DNA from: an uncultured Roseburia sp.
GTDB lineage: Bacteria > Bacillota > Clostridia > Lachnospirales > Lachnospiraceae
DNA: 64,000 nt
Direction: 5' to 3'
Assembly: GCA_944380515.1 (NCBI GenBank)
Contig: CALWHT010000011.1
Coordinates: 117,601-181,600, forward strand
The notes beneath the pieces are model-generated. The model had not been told where the DNA came from. It did not search any database and saw nothing but the letters and a program-made list of their open reading frames with translations. Positions 46,079 to 53,646 of this stretch are shown here, piece after piece. The translations under genes were made by a program, and so were the position numbers. The first letter of the stretch is position 1; each line of letters opens with the position of its first letter.

Positions 46079-47026
46079 ATGAGATATTCCGGAATTGGCG
46101 GTCAGGCAGTCATGGAAGGCGTGATGATGAAGAATCAGGAGAAATACGCCGTAGCCGTACGAAAGCCTGACGGGGAAATTACCGTAGAGGTTTCCCGATA
46201 TCATGGCATGATAAAAAATGAGAAAATAAGGAATATGCCGATTTTGCGCGGCGTGTTCAGTTTTATAGAGTCTTTATATCTCGGCGTGAAGACGCTGACG
46301 TTTTCTGCCTCTTTTTTCGAGGAGGAGGAAGAGGACGAGCAAAAGAAGGATGGGAAAATACTTAGCGAGGAGCAGAAAAACAGGCGTGAGAGTATTATGA
46401 TGGGCGGAACGGTGGCGTTCTCCGTCATTTTAGCCGTGGCAATTTTTATGGTGCTTCCTTATGGAATTTCCCTGTTTTTCCAGCGGTTTACGGATTCGTA
46501 CCTGCTGGTGGCGCTGCTGGAGGGAGTGCTTCGGCTGATTATTTTTATCGGGTATGTGGGAGCAATTTCCCTGATGCCGGATATCAGGCGGGTTTACATG
46601 TACCACGGCGCCGAGCATAAGTGCATCAACTGTATTGAGCACGGTATGGAGCTTACTGTGGAGAATGTTAAAAAAAGCTCAAGGCAGCACAAGCGCTGCG
46701 GCACCAGCTTTCTGCTGATTGTGATGCTTATCAGCATTTTCTTTTTTATGTTTATTCATGTAGACAGCAGGGTGCTGCGGCTGGTTTTAAGGCTGGTGCT
46801 TATACCGGTGATTGCGGGCGTTTCCTATGAGTTTATCCGTCTTGCGGGGCGCAGCGACAACGCCGTGGTGAATTTTTTGAGCAAGCCGGGGCTGTTGCTC
46901 CAGAAGCTGACGACCAAGGAACCGGACGACGATATGATAGAGGTTGGGATGGCTTCGGTGGAATCGGTGTTTGACTGGAAGGCATATGTGGAAGAAATCA
47001 GACAAGAGGACAGTGAGAGATTATGA
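46079..47026 (+). CDS. DUF1385 (YqhQ) family membrane protein
   Basis: 315 residues of DUF1385. Starts with the family signature GGQAVMEGVMMKNQ; a long Glu-rich segment (FFEEEEEDEQKK) precedes four or so membrane segments. The motif YHGAEHKCINCIEHG with His and Cys residues could bind metal, and SSRQHKRCGTSFLL follows. Function unknown; the place between rpmE and prmC-prfA is conserved in Firmicutes. ATGA overlap with prmC. Confidence 0.92.
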   Translation: MRYSGIGGQAVMEGVMMKNQEKYAVAVRKPDGEITVEVSRYHGMIKNEKIRNMPILRGVFSFIESLYLGVKTLTFSASFFEEEEEDEQKKDGKILSEEQKNRRESIMMGGTVAFSVILAVAIFMVLPYGISLFFQRFTDSYLLVALLEGVLRLIIFIGYVGAISLMPDIRRVYMYHGAEHKCINCIEHGMELTVENVKKSSRQHKRCGTSFLLIVMLISIFFFMFIHVDSRVLRLVLRLVLIPVIAGVSYEFIRLAGRSDNAVVNFLSKPGLLLQKLTTKEPDDDMIEVGMASVESVFDWKAYVEEIRQEDSERL

Positions 47027-47859
47027 TTTATCGGGAAGCAATGAAGCTTGGAGAGAATATTCTGCATATGGCGGATGTGACGGACGCAAGGACGGATGCC
47101 TGGCTGCTGTTGGAGCAGGTTTGCAGAATTGACAGGAGTTTTTATTATCTTCATATGGAGGAGGACCTTGCGGAGGAACAGCTCAGTGAATATAAGATTG
47201 CCCTCAAAAAAAGGGCGGAGCATGTCCCTTTGCAGTACATCATCGGGGAGACGGAGTTTATGGGACTGAAGTTTAAGGTCAACTCCAATGTCCTGATACC
47301 AAGGCAGGATACCGAGACCCTGGTGGAGGAAGCCTTAAAGGTGGTAGCACCCGGTATGCACGTGCTTGATTTGTGTACGGGCTCCGGCTGTATTATCGTG
47401 AGTATCCTGTACAATGTCCCGCAGGCGGAGGGCACGGCAACCGATATTTCCAAGCAGGCGCTGCTGGTGGCAAAGGAAAACGCAAAGCAGAATGGCGTGC
47501 AGGTTAATTTTGAGCGGAGTGATTTGTTTGATGCCGTGACAGGTGTGTTTGACGTTATTGTCTCAAATCCGCCCTATATTCCGTCGGGAGAGGTGCCGAA
47601 GCTGATGCCGGAGGTGCGAAGCTTTGAGCCGATGGAGGCTCTGGACGGGAGGGAGGACGGTCTGTATTTTTACCGGAAAATCGTTGCTTCCTGTCCGGAA
47701 TATTTAAAGCCCGGGGGACGTATTTTATTTGAAATCGGCTACGACCAGGGCAGGGCGGTTTCCGGTCTTTTGGAGGAAGCAGGTTTTCAGGAAATCCGCA
47801 TCGTAAAGGATTTGGCGGGAAATGACCGGGTTGTGAGCGGAATGCTTCCGCAGATGTAA
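47023..47859 (+). CDS. prmC: Peptide chain release factor N5-glutamine methyltransferase
   Basis: 278 residues. Methylates the glutamine of the GGQ motif in release factors with S-adenosylmethionine. N-terminal helical domain, then the RF contact PLQYIIGETEFMGLKF, SAM motif VLDLCTGSGCI, and the catalytic NPPY (IVSNPPYIPSGEV). Its substrate RF1 is the next gene, as usual. Confidence 0.97.
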   Translation: MIYREAMKLGENILHMADVTDARTDAWLLLEQVCRIDRSFYYLHMEEDLAEEQLSEYKIALKKRAEHVPLQYIIGETEFMGLKFKVNSNVLIPRQDTETLVEEALKVVAPGMHVLDLCTGSGCIIVSILYNVPQAEGTATDISKQALLVAKENAKQNGVQVNFERSDLFDAVTGVFDVIVSNPPYIPSGEVPKLMPEVRSFEPMEALDGREDGLYFYRKIVASCPEYLKPGGRILFEIGYDQGRAVSGLLEEAGFQEIRIVKDLAGNDRVVSGMLPQM

Positions 47860-47895
47860 GAGCCCGCCGGATAACGTTTGGAATGGAGGATTGTG

Positions 47896-48969
47896 ATGTT
47901 TGATAAATTGGAAGATTTACTGATTCGTTTTGAAGAGCTGATGAGCGAATTGAGCGAGCCGGATGTGGCAAATAATCCGGAGCGTTTCCGTAAGCTGATG
48001 AAGGAGCAGAGTGATTTGACGCCCATCGTAAATGCTTACCGGGAGTACAAGCAGTGTAAGCAGAGCATAGAGGATTCCCTTGCCATGCTGGAGGAGGAGT
48101 CGGATGAGGAAATGCGCGAGCTTGCAAAGGAGGAATTAAACAATGCGAAGGCGCGCGTCGAGGAGCTGGAGAAGGAACTGAAAATCCTGTTGCTTCCGAA
48201 AGATCCGAACGACGACAAAAATGTCATTGTGGAAATCCGTGCGGGTGCCGGCGGTGATGAGGCGGCGCTTTTCGCGGCTGAGATTTATCGGATGTACCAG
48301 CATTATGCGGAGAGCAAAAACTGGAAATCCGAGATCATGGAAGCGGATGAGACCGGAATCGGGGGCATGAAAAGCGTTACGTTTATGTTAAGCGGTCAGG
48401 GCGCTTATTCCGTGATGAAATATGAGTCCGGGGTGCACCGCGTGCAGCGTGTCCCGGAGACCGAGTCCGGCGGACGCATCCATACCTCCACGATTACGGT
48501 AGCCGTGATGCCGGAGGCGGAGGAAGTAGATGTACAGATTGATGAGAAGGATATCCGTATTGACGTCTGCCGCGCGTCCGGAGCCGGCGGGCAGTGTGTC
48601 AACACGACCGACTCTGCCGTGCGTTTGACACACATTCCGACCGGAATCGTGATTTACAGTCAGACAGAGAAGTCGCAGATTCAGAACAAGGCAAAGGCGT
48701 TTGCTCTTTTGCGCACGAAGCTGTACGATTTGGAGCAGCAGAAGGCGCACGATGCCGAGGCCGAGCTGCGCAAGAGCCAGGTCGGCACCGGAGACCGCTC
48801 CGAGAAGATTCGTACCTATAATTTCCCGCAGGGACGTGTGACGGATCACCGTATCAATCTGACACTGTATAAGCTTGATAAGGTGATGAACGGGGATATT
48901 CAGGAGATTATCGATGCGTGCATTGCAGCCGACCAGGCGGCGAAGCTGGCGAAGATGAATGAGAACTAA
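47896..48969 (+). CDS. prfA: Peptide chain release factor 1
   Basis: 357 residues. Recognises UAA and UAG: codon-reading tripeptide P-E-T in [14 protein letters not shown] (PxT, RF1 type). The GGQ loop is [16 protein letters not shown], where Cys follows GGQ in place of His found in E. coli. Start ATG at 47896 with TGGAGGA ahead. Ends the rpmE-DUF1385-prmC-prfA block, followed by a terminator. Confidence 0.97.
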   Translation: MFDKLEDLLIRFEELMSELSEPDVANNPERFRKLMKEQSDLTPIVNAYREYKQCKQSIEDSLAMLEEESDEEMRELAKEELNNAKARVEELEKELKILLLPKDPNDDKNVIVEIRAGAGGDEAALFAAEIYRMYQHYAESKNWKSEIMEADETGIGGMKSVTFMLSGQGAYSVMKYESGVHRVQRVPETESGGRIHTSTITVAVMPEAEEVDVQIDEKDIRIDVCRASGAGGQCVNTTDSAVRLTHIPTGIVIYSQTEKSQIQNKAKAFALLRTKLYDLEQQKAHDAEAELRKSQVGTGDRSEKIRTYNFPQGRVTDHRINLTLYKLDKVMNGDIQEIIDACIAADQAAKLAKMNEN

Positions 48970-49066
48970 AAATATTGCATTACTTCCATTTTTAGGTTGC
49001 TGAAACCACATGATCGGATATTGAAAAGTGGTTTCCTCCCTTGATGATTGGGAAGGCAAAATAGGT

Positions 49067-49098
49067 AAAGGTCTGGTGAAGAATCACCGGGCCTTTTT
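49067..49098 (+). terminator. Intrinsic terminator after prfA
   Basis: AAAGGTCTGGTGA (49067-49079) folds on TCACCGGGCCTTT (49084-49096) with small mismatches and a T run. It marks the left edge of the AT-rich island. Confidence 0.85.
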
Positions 49099-49173
49099 GT
49101 ATGAAAGAAAGATATATAAAACTTATTAAGAAAGCAATTATCTGTAAAATTGAAAAATAATAAATTGTAAAAG

Positions 49174-49202
49174 TTGAAAGAGTAAGTAAAAAATAGTATA
49201 TT
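49174..49202 (+). promoter_or_regulatory. Promoter of the ORF6N pseudogene leader
   Basis: TTGAAA (49174-49179) and TATATT (49197-49202), spacer 17. Confidence 0.55.
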
Positions 49203-49244
49203 ATATTTGTAGAATAGAAACTAAAGAAGAAAGGAAATATATCT

Positions 49245-49265
49245 ATGCAAGCAAAAGGGTTTTAG
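49245..49265 (+). CDS. Possible leader peptide MQAKGF
   Basis: Six codons and a stop, with AAAGGAAAT ahead, between a promoter and a terminator hairpin. The arrangement looks like translational attenuation, but there is no intact gene behind it now. Confidence 0.3.
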   Translation: MQAKGF

Positions 49266-49310
49266 CTCGTAATTTGCTGCCCTATAGGAAAATAATGATG
49301 CATATAACTT

Positions 49311-49339
49311 GAAATCGCAATCTGCGATTTCAGTTTTTT
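49311..49339 (+). terminator. Leader terminator or attenuator
   Basis: GAAATCGCA (49311-49319) and TGCGATTTC (49323-49331) form a perfect 9-bp stem, followed by AGTTTTTT, before the pseudogene start. Confidence 0.7.
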
Positions 49340-49354
49340 GAAAGGATTAAGGAT

Positions 49355-49686
49355 GTGCCAAAAACAAATCAGACTACTTTAATAAACACAAATGACAAAG
49401 CACAGATAGCATCTGTGGAAGTGACTCAAGTTGATATTAAAAATCTGATATATGTAATTCGCAATCAGCAGGTAATGATAGATAGCCATTTAGCAGTATT
49501 TATCAAGTGGAAACAGGGCGCTTGAATGAGGCAGTGAAACGTAATATATCCCGTTTCCCAGAGAGATTTAGATTTCAGCCAACGAAAGAGGAATATGTGT
49601 TGTGGTCAAGCATTTTTGTAACACTTGTGGCTAAAAAAGAGCATTTATTTGTTATGCTGTTATCCGTGCCTCATATGGGGCGATAA
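49355..49686 (+). pseudogene. Frameshifted ORF6N-domain (phage antirepressor type) gene
   Basis: From GTG at 49355 (AAGG upstream) the frame reads IKNLIYVIRNQQVMIDSHLA, the start of an ORF6N domain, then stops at 49523. Shifting frame near 49499 restores YQVETGRLNEAVKRNISRFP and RFRFQPTKEEY, the rest of the domain, before decaying. One base lost at 49496-49501 explains the break. Downstream to 49775 only short open stretches in other frames remain (AVIRASYGAIMIETM). ORF6N proteins are phage-derived DNA-binding or antirepressor proteins, so this is probably a prophage relic. Confidence 0.75.
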
Positions 49687-49775
49687 TGATTGAAACTATG
49701 TGGGCGTACATGATTGTAGTCAAGAGGGGGCGGATTCAATGTCATACTCTCTCCGCCGCGGCCTAATTGGTCATG

Positions 49776-50018
49776 TCATAAAAGCCCATCAAAAAATCTG
49801 GAAATTTCAGTGTCAAAGATTTTAGTCAGAGCGACCAGTTCGCTGACTTTGATGTTCATTCTGTTTGTTTCCAATTTAGCGTAAGTGCTTTTGGAAATTT
49901 CAATTCCCATTAGCTGTAATCGGGCAACGACCTGTTCCTGCGTCATATTTGCCTTGTGTCGGAGACATTGGATATTGTGACCGATATCCATGTCCGGTCT
50001 AATTTTTTGCATAGACAT
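49776..50018 (-). CDS. XRE/Cro-CI family repressor
   Basis: 80 residues, almost entirely one helix-turn-helix domain (IGHNIQCLRHKANMTQEQVVARL, GIEISKSTYAKLETNRMNIKVSELVALTKIF). The ATG at 50018 has AGGAG four bases ahead. Divergent from the small-protein gene at 50129, with two 18-base direct repeats in the gap that likely are its operators. AT-rich like the rest of the island. Confidence 0.88.
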   Translation of the reverse strand: MSMQKIRPDMDIGHNIQCLRHKANMTQEQVVARLQLMGIEISKSTYAKLETNRMNIKVSELVALTKIFDTEISRFFDGLL

Positions 50019-50033
50019 ACAACTCCTGAATTA

Positions 50034-50103
50034 TTCGTAATAAAGAAATATGTCTTGATTGTATGTAGTATTCAGATTATAATGTTTCGTAATAAAGAAA
50101 TAT
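50034..50103. promoter_or_regulatory. Duplicated operator flanking a promoter in the XRE divergent region
   Basis: TTCGTAATAAAGAAATAT occurs at 50034-50051 and again at 50086-50103. Between them sits a plus-strand promoter, TTGATT (50055-50060) and TATAAT (50078-50083), spacer 17. Binding of the XRE protein to both copies would bracket and silence it. Confidence 0.7.
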
Positions 50104-50128
50104 TTGTTATATGGAAAGAGGTAGGAAC

Positions 50129-50698
50129 ATGGAATATGTAAAAGGAATATTTCAGAGAGCTACGATAAAAGGGCTTTCAGATTACCTGTTGTTTGGATTG
50201 CAATCAGATATGAATACTAAGAACTATAAATGCAGTTCGACAGAAAACCGTCTGCGGTTGGAGAAAGCGATTGCCAGATGTGATAAAAGCAAAAGAGATG
50301 AATTGTTGAAATTATCAGATGAAATGGCAAAAGAGACGGCAGATGTATATATGGAAATAGGGCTACAAGCAGGAATGTTATTGATGGTAGACATATTGCA
50401 TAATGTCAACTCGGGAAATTTCACTAAAAGCCAAAAAACAGAAAAAATTATAAGTATAGATTATGCAAATTTAGAAGAAGCAGTAAACTGTGACGAAAAA
50501 TACCAGAAAATCAACAGTGAGGTGCGGAAAAAAATTAAGGATTTAGATTCCTTAAATTTAGACAAAGAATCATGGAAAATAATAGATACTGTTCTGTCAG
50601 CTGTCAATGAAAGAAGCGCAGAATATGGAAGGATTGCCTATCAGCAGGGATTTAAAGACGCATTGTGCTTGATGGAAAAGCCATTTTCCGTATTATAA
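50129..50698 (+). CDS. Small helical protein of unknown function beside the XRE repressor
   Basis: 189 residues, soluble, mostly helical and lysine-rich, no signal peptide or membrane segment. Two stretches look alike: KETADVYMEIGLQAGMLLMVDI and NERSAEYGRIAYQQGFKDALCLM, both ending in a short hydrophobic helix, reminiscent of DUF6809-type proteins of Lachnospiraceae mobile regions; I am not sure of that family. ATG at 50129 with AGAGGTAGGA ahead. Probably controlled by the divergent XRE protein. Codon use is AT-rich, unlike the flanks. Confidence 0.65.
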   Translation: MEYVKGIFQRATIKGLSDYLLFGLQSDMNTKNYKCSSTENRLRLEKAIARCDKSKRDELLKLSDEMAKETADVYMEIGLQAGMLLMVDILHNVNSGNFTKSQKTEKIISIDYANLEEAVNCDEKYQKINSEVRKKIKDLDSLNLDKESWKIIDTVLSAVNERSAEYGRIAYQQGFKDALCLMEKPFSVL

Positions 50699-50716
50699 AC
50701 CCCTGCCCCGCATCAC

Positions 50717-51451
50717 CTACGTGGCAGGCCGCCGAATGGCGTTATCCTGAAAATGAAAGTAATCCGGCCGATGGCGCGACTGTGTATATTCAAACATAAT
50801 GCCGTCGCTGTTGTAGGTGGAGCTGGTGACAACCGCGACGCAGTTGTAGTCATCCACATTAAGATCCATGTATTTTTCGTCAATTTCCGTAATTTTCTCC
50901 ACAGTCATGGTGCGCTTGCTGTTTACAATGGTCATGTGGAGCGTATTTTCCAGATAATCGTAAATCGAATTTGCAGCAATCTCGGGTGTAAGATCGTGCG
51001 CAGCAGACTTTAAAAAATAATTGTGGTTTAAAATCAGCGGCTTTCCATCCAAATAATGAAGCCGCTGTAAATAATATAATTCCGACCCGGCGGGAAAGCC
51101 GGTATGCTTGGAGAGGGAGGCGTCTGCGGTAATTTCCGTAAACAGCAGCACCTTTGTGCGAGGCGTCTGTCCGTTTCTTAAGGCGGATTCCCGGAAGGTT
51201 TCGATTTCACCGATGGTAAACGCCGTCTGCTCCACGGGACGGTAAATATTCCGGACGCCCTTTCCCTGCATGGTCTGAACATAACCGTCCGTCACCAGCT
51301 TCCCTATGGCGCGGCGTACCGTATTTCTTGAGCAATCGTATATCTGAATCAGCGTGTTTTCCGGGGGCAGCAGCTCCTGATATGGAAATTCGTCAGCTTC
51401 TATTTTTTCTTTTAAATCCCGATAAATCAGTTCATATTTGGTCTTTGGCAT
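50717..51451 (-). CDS. treR: Trehalose operon repressor, GntR family
   Basis: 244 residues: N-terminal GntR winged helix (YELIYRDLKEKIEADEFPYQE, YDCSRNTVRRAIGKLVTDGYVQTMQGKGV) and C-terminal UTRA/HutC ligand domain, in which TreR binds trehalose-6-phosphate. The start at 51451 is chosen because AAAGGA is nine bases before it; the ATG at 51475 has no ribosome binding site and lies next to an operator. Divergent from treP-treC with shared operators. Confidence 0.9.
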   Translation of the reverse strand: MPKTKYELIYRDLKEKIEADEFPYQELLPPENTLIQIYDCSRNTVRRAIGKLVTDGYVQTMQGKGVRNIYRPVEQTAFTIGEIETFRESALRNGQTPRTKVLLFTEITADASLSKHTGFPAGSELYYLQRLHYLDGKPLILNHNYFLKSAAHDLTPEIAANSIYDYLENTLHMTIVNSKRTMTVEKITEIDEKYMDLNVDDYNCVAVVTSSTYNSDGIMFEYTQSRHRPDYFHFQDNAIRRPAT

Positions 51452-51477
51452 TACAGTCGATCCTTTAATGTGCATGA

Positions 51478-51489
51478 TTGTTTAAACAT
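51478..51489. promoter_or_regulatory. TreR operator O1
   Basis: TTGTTTAAACAT, one mismatch from the palindrome TTGTTTAAACAA; lies just downstream of the treR -10, fitting autorepression. Confidence 0.7.
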
Positions 51490-51497
51490 CTATGCAT

Positions 51498-51525
51498 ATT
51501 ATAAAACATGGGTGCGGATTGTCAA
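51498..51525 (-). promoter_or_regulatory. treR promoter
   Basis: On the minus strand perfect TTGACA (51525-51520) and perfect TATAAT (51503-51498), spacer 16. Confidence 0.7.
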
Positions 51526-51540
51526 GAGCGATACGCATAC

Positions 51541-51552
51541 TTGTTTAAACAA
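51541..51552. promoter_or_regulatory. TreR operator O2
   Basis: Perfect palindrome TTGTTTAAACAA, just upstream of the treP -35. Confidence 0.8.
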
Positions 51553-51560
51553 ATTTTGTG

Positions 51561-51589
51561 TTGACATGTTTAAACAAGTATGCTATAAA
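51561..51589 (+). promoter_or_regulatory. treP-treC promoter with embedded operator O3
   Basis: Perfect TTGACA (51561-51566) and TATAAA (51584-51589), spacer 17. Operator O3 ATGTTTAAACAA (51566-51577) fills the spacer, so a bound repressor would block RNA polymerase. Confidence 0.8.
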
Positions 51590-51601
51590 AATAGTAACAA
51601 C

Positions 51602-51613
51602 TTGTTTAAACAA
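51602..51613. promoter_or_regulatory. TreR operator O4
   Basis: Perfect TTGTTTAAACAA about 15 bases after the -10 of treP and 20 before its start codon. Confidence 0.8.
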
Positions 51614-51633
51614 TATTGGAAATGGAGGTTGCT

Positions 51634-53646
51634 ATGGGAAAATATGAGCAGGAAGCAAGAGAGCTCCTGACCCTGGTTGGCGGCAGGGAAAATGTCGCGG
51701 CTGTTTCACATTGTATGACGAGAATGCGTTTTGTGCTCAATGAGCCGGAAAAGGCTGACATTGAAAAAATCGAGGCCATGAAGTGTGTAAAGGGGAGCTT
51801 TACACAATCAGGACAGTTTCAGGTCATCATCGGCAATACGGTGGCGGATTTTTATAATGATTTTACCGCTGTCGCAGGAATTGAGGGAGTATCGAAGGAT
51901 GAGGTAAAGCAGGCGGCGAAGAAAAACCAGAATGTTTTACAGCGGATGGTCACCGCGCTTGCGGAAATTTTTGCGCCTCTGATTCCGGCCATTATCACGG
52001 GAGGTCTTATTTTAGGCTTCTGCAACTGCATTAACAGCCTGTATCTGTTTGAAAACGGAACCAAGACGTTGTGTGACATCAGCCAGTTTTGGTCGGGGGT
52101 CAACAGCTTTTTGGGACTGATCGGTGAGGCTGTGTTTAATATGCTGCCGGTGGGAATCTGCTGGTCCGTGACAAAGAAGATGGGAACCACGCAGATGCTG
52201 GGTATTGTACTCGGACTTACGCTGGTATCGGGTCAGCTTTTAAATGCGTACTCGGTGGCAACAACTCCGGCCGCTGACATTCCGGTATGGGATTTCGGAT
52301 ATTTTAAGGTAAATATGATCGGCTATCAGGCGCAGGTATTGCCGGCAATCCTGGCGGCGTTTACACTGGTATATCTGGAAAAATTTTTCCGGAAGATTAC
52401 GCCGCAGGTAGTATCGATGATCGTCGTTCCCTTCTGCAGCCTTGTGCTTGCGGTGGTTATGGCGCATTTTGTCCTGGGCCCCATCGGCTGGAAGATTGGT
52501 TCCGCGATTTCTTCCGTAGTATATGCGGGAATTACGGGAAGCTTCAAGGTTATATTCGGAGCCGTATTCGGCTTTATCTACGCGCCGCTGGTGATCACCG
52601 GTCTGCATCATATGTCAAATGCCATTGATTTGCAGCTTCAGGCGGATTACGGCGGAACTATGCTGTGGCCTATGATTGCGCTTTCCAATATTGCGCAGGG
52701 CTCCGCTGTTTTGGGTATGATTATCCTGCAAAGAAAAAATGCCAGAGCGCAGGAGGTCAATGTTCCGGCAGGCGTTTCCTGTTATCTGGGCGTTACCGAG
52801 CCGGCAATCTTCGGTGTGAACTTAAAATACGGATTTCCGTTTGTGTGCGGTATGGTTGGTTCTGCCTGTGCTGCCGTGGTATCGGTGGCGACGAACACGA
52901 CAGCAAATTCAATCGGTGTCGGAGGACTGCCGGGAATCCTGTCCATTCAGCCGCAGTATATGGGAACCTTTGCGCTTTCCATGGCAGTTGCGATTGCGGT
53001 TCCGCTTGTTTTGACGCTGATTGTCGGTAAGAAAAAGCTTTCGCCCGGGGATATGGGAGAGGATGCAGAGCAGACTTCTGCGGAGGAAGCGGAGCAGATT
53101 TTTGCGGAGGATGCAGTGCAGGCATCCCGGAATAAAGCAGTGCCCGAGGCAGCGGCAGAGGCCGGCAGAACAGGTGAATTAAAGGCGTTTTTAAAGGGAA
53201 AGGTGATTCCTTTAAAGGAAGTAAATGACGGTGTATTTTCCGAGGGCGTCATGGGTGACGGACTTGCGATTATTCCGGAAAACGAAGTGCTCTACGCACC
53301 GGCTGACGGTGAGGTTGCCGTCCTGATGCAGGATTCCCGTCATGCGTGCGGACTGAAGCTCGACTGCGGCATTGAATTGCTGCTGCACATCGGGATTGAT
53401 ACCGTCGATATGAAGGGCGACGGATTTGAATATCTGATAGAGGAAGGCCAGAGGGTGAAAACCGGTACGCCGCTGATTCGTTTCAGCCGTCAGAAGATAA
53501 AAGAAGCAGGCCATCCCGATGTGACTGTCTGTGTCATCACAGACGGTGGGGACGAAAAGCAGTTTGAGTTCCATACCGGAATAGAGGCTGAGGAAAAAGT
53601 AACTGTGATCGCAGATTTCAAAGAGAAAGGAGAAGGAAATGGCTGA
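51634..53646 (+). CDS. treP: PTS trehalose transporter, EIIBCA fused
   Basis: 670 residues. Takes up trehalose and phosphorylates it to trehalose-6-phosphate. EIIB at the N-terminus with phospho-Cys in VSHCMTRMRF (about Cys27); EIIC with around ten membrane segments (about 105-475), including the GLHHMSNAI and GVTEPAIFGVNLKYGFPF loops; an Ala/Glu-rich linker (about 480-520); then EIIA with phospho-His in LLLHIGIDTVDM. Many TreP proteins lack EIIA; here it is attached. ATG at 51634 with TGGAGG ahead. Overlaps treC by eight bases. Confidence 0.94.
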   Translation: MGKYEQEARELLTLVGGRENVAAVSHCMTRMRFVLNEPEKADIEKIEAMKCVKGSFTQSGQFQVIIGNTVADFYNDFTAVAGIEGVSKDEVKQAAKKNQNVLQRMVTALAEIFAPLIPAIITGGLILGFCNCINSLYLFENGTKTLCDISQFWSGVNSFLGLIGEAVFNMLPVGICWSVTKKMGTTQMLGIVLGLTLVSGQLLNAYSVATTPAADIPVWDFGYFKVNMIGYQAQVLPAILAAFTLVYLEKFFRKITPQVVSMIVVPFCSLVLAVVMAHFVLGPIGWKIGSAISSVVYAGITGSFKVIFGAVFGFIYAPLVITGLHHMSNAIDLQLQADYGGTMLWPMIALSNIAQGSAVLGMIILQRKNARAQEVNVPAGVSCYLGVTEPAIFGVNLKYGFPFVCGMVGSACAAVVSVATNTTANSIGVGGLPGILSIQPQYMGTFALSMAVAIAVPLVLTLIVGKKKLSPGDMGEDAEQTSAEEAEQIFAEDAVQASRNKAVPEAAAEAGRTGELKAFLKGKVIPLKEVNDGVFSEGVMGDGLAIIPENEVLYAPADGEVAVLMQDSRHACGLKLDCGIELLLHIGIDTVDMKGDGFEYLIEEGQRVKTGTPLIRFSRQKIKEAGHPDVTVCVITDGGDEKQFEFHTGIEAEEKVTVIADFKEKGEGNG

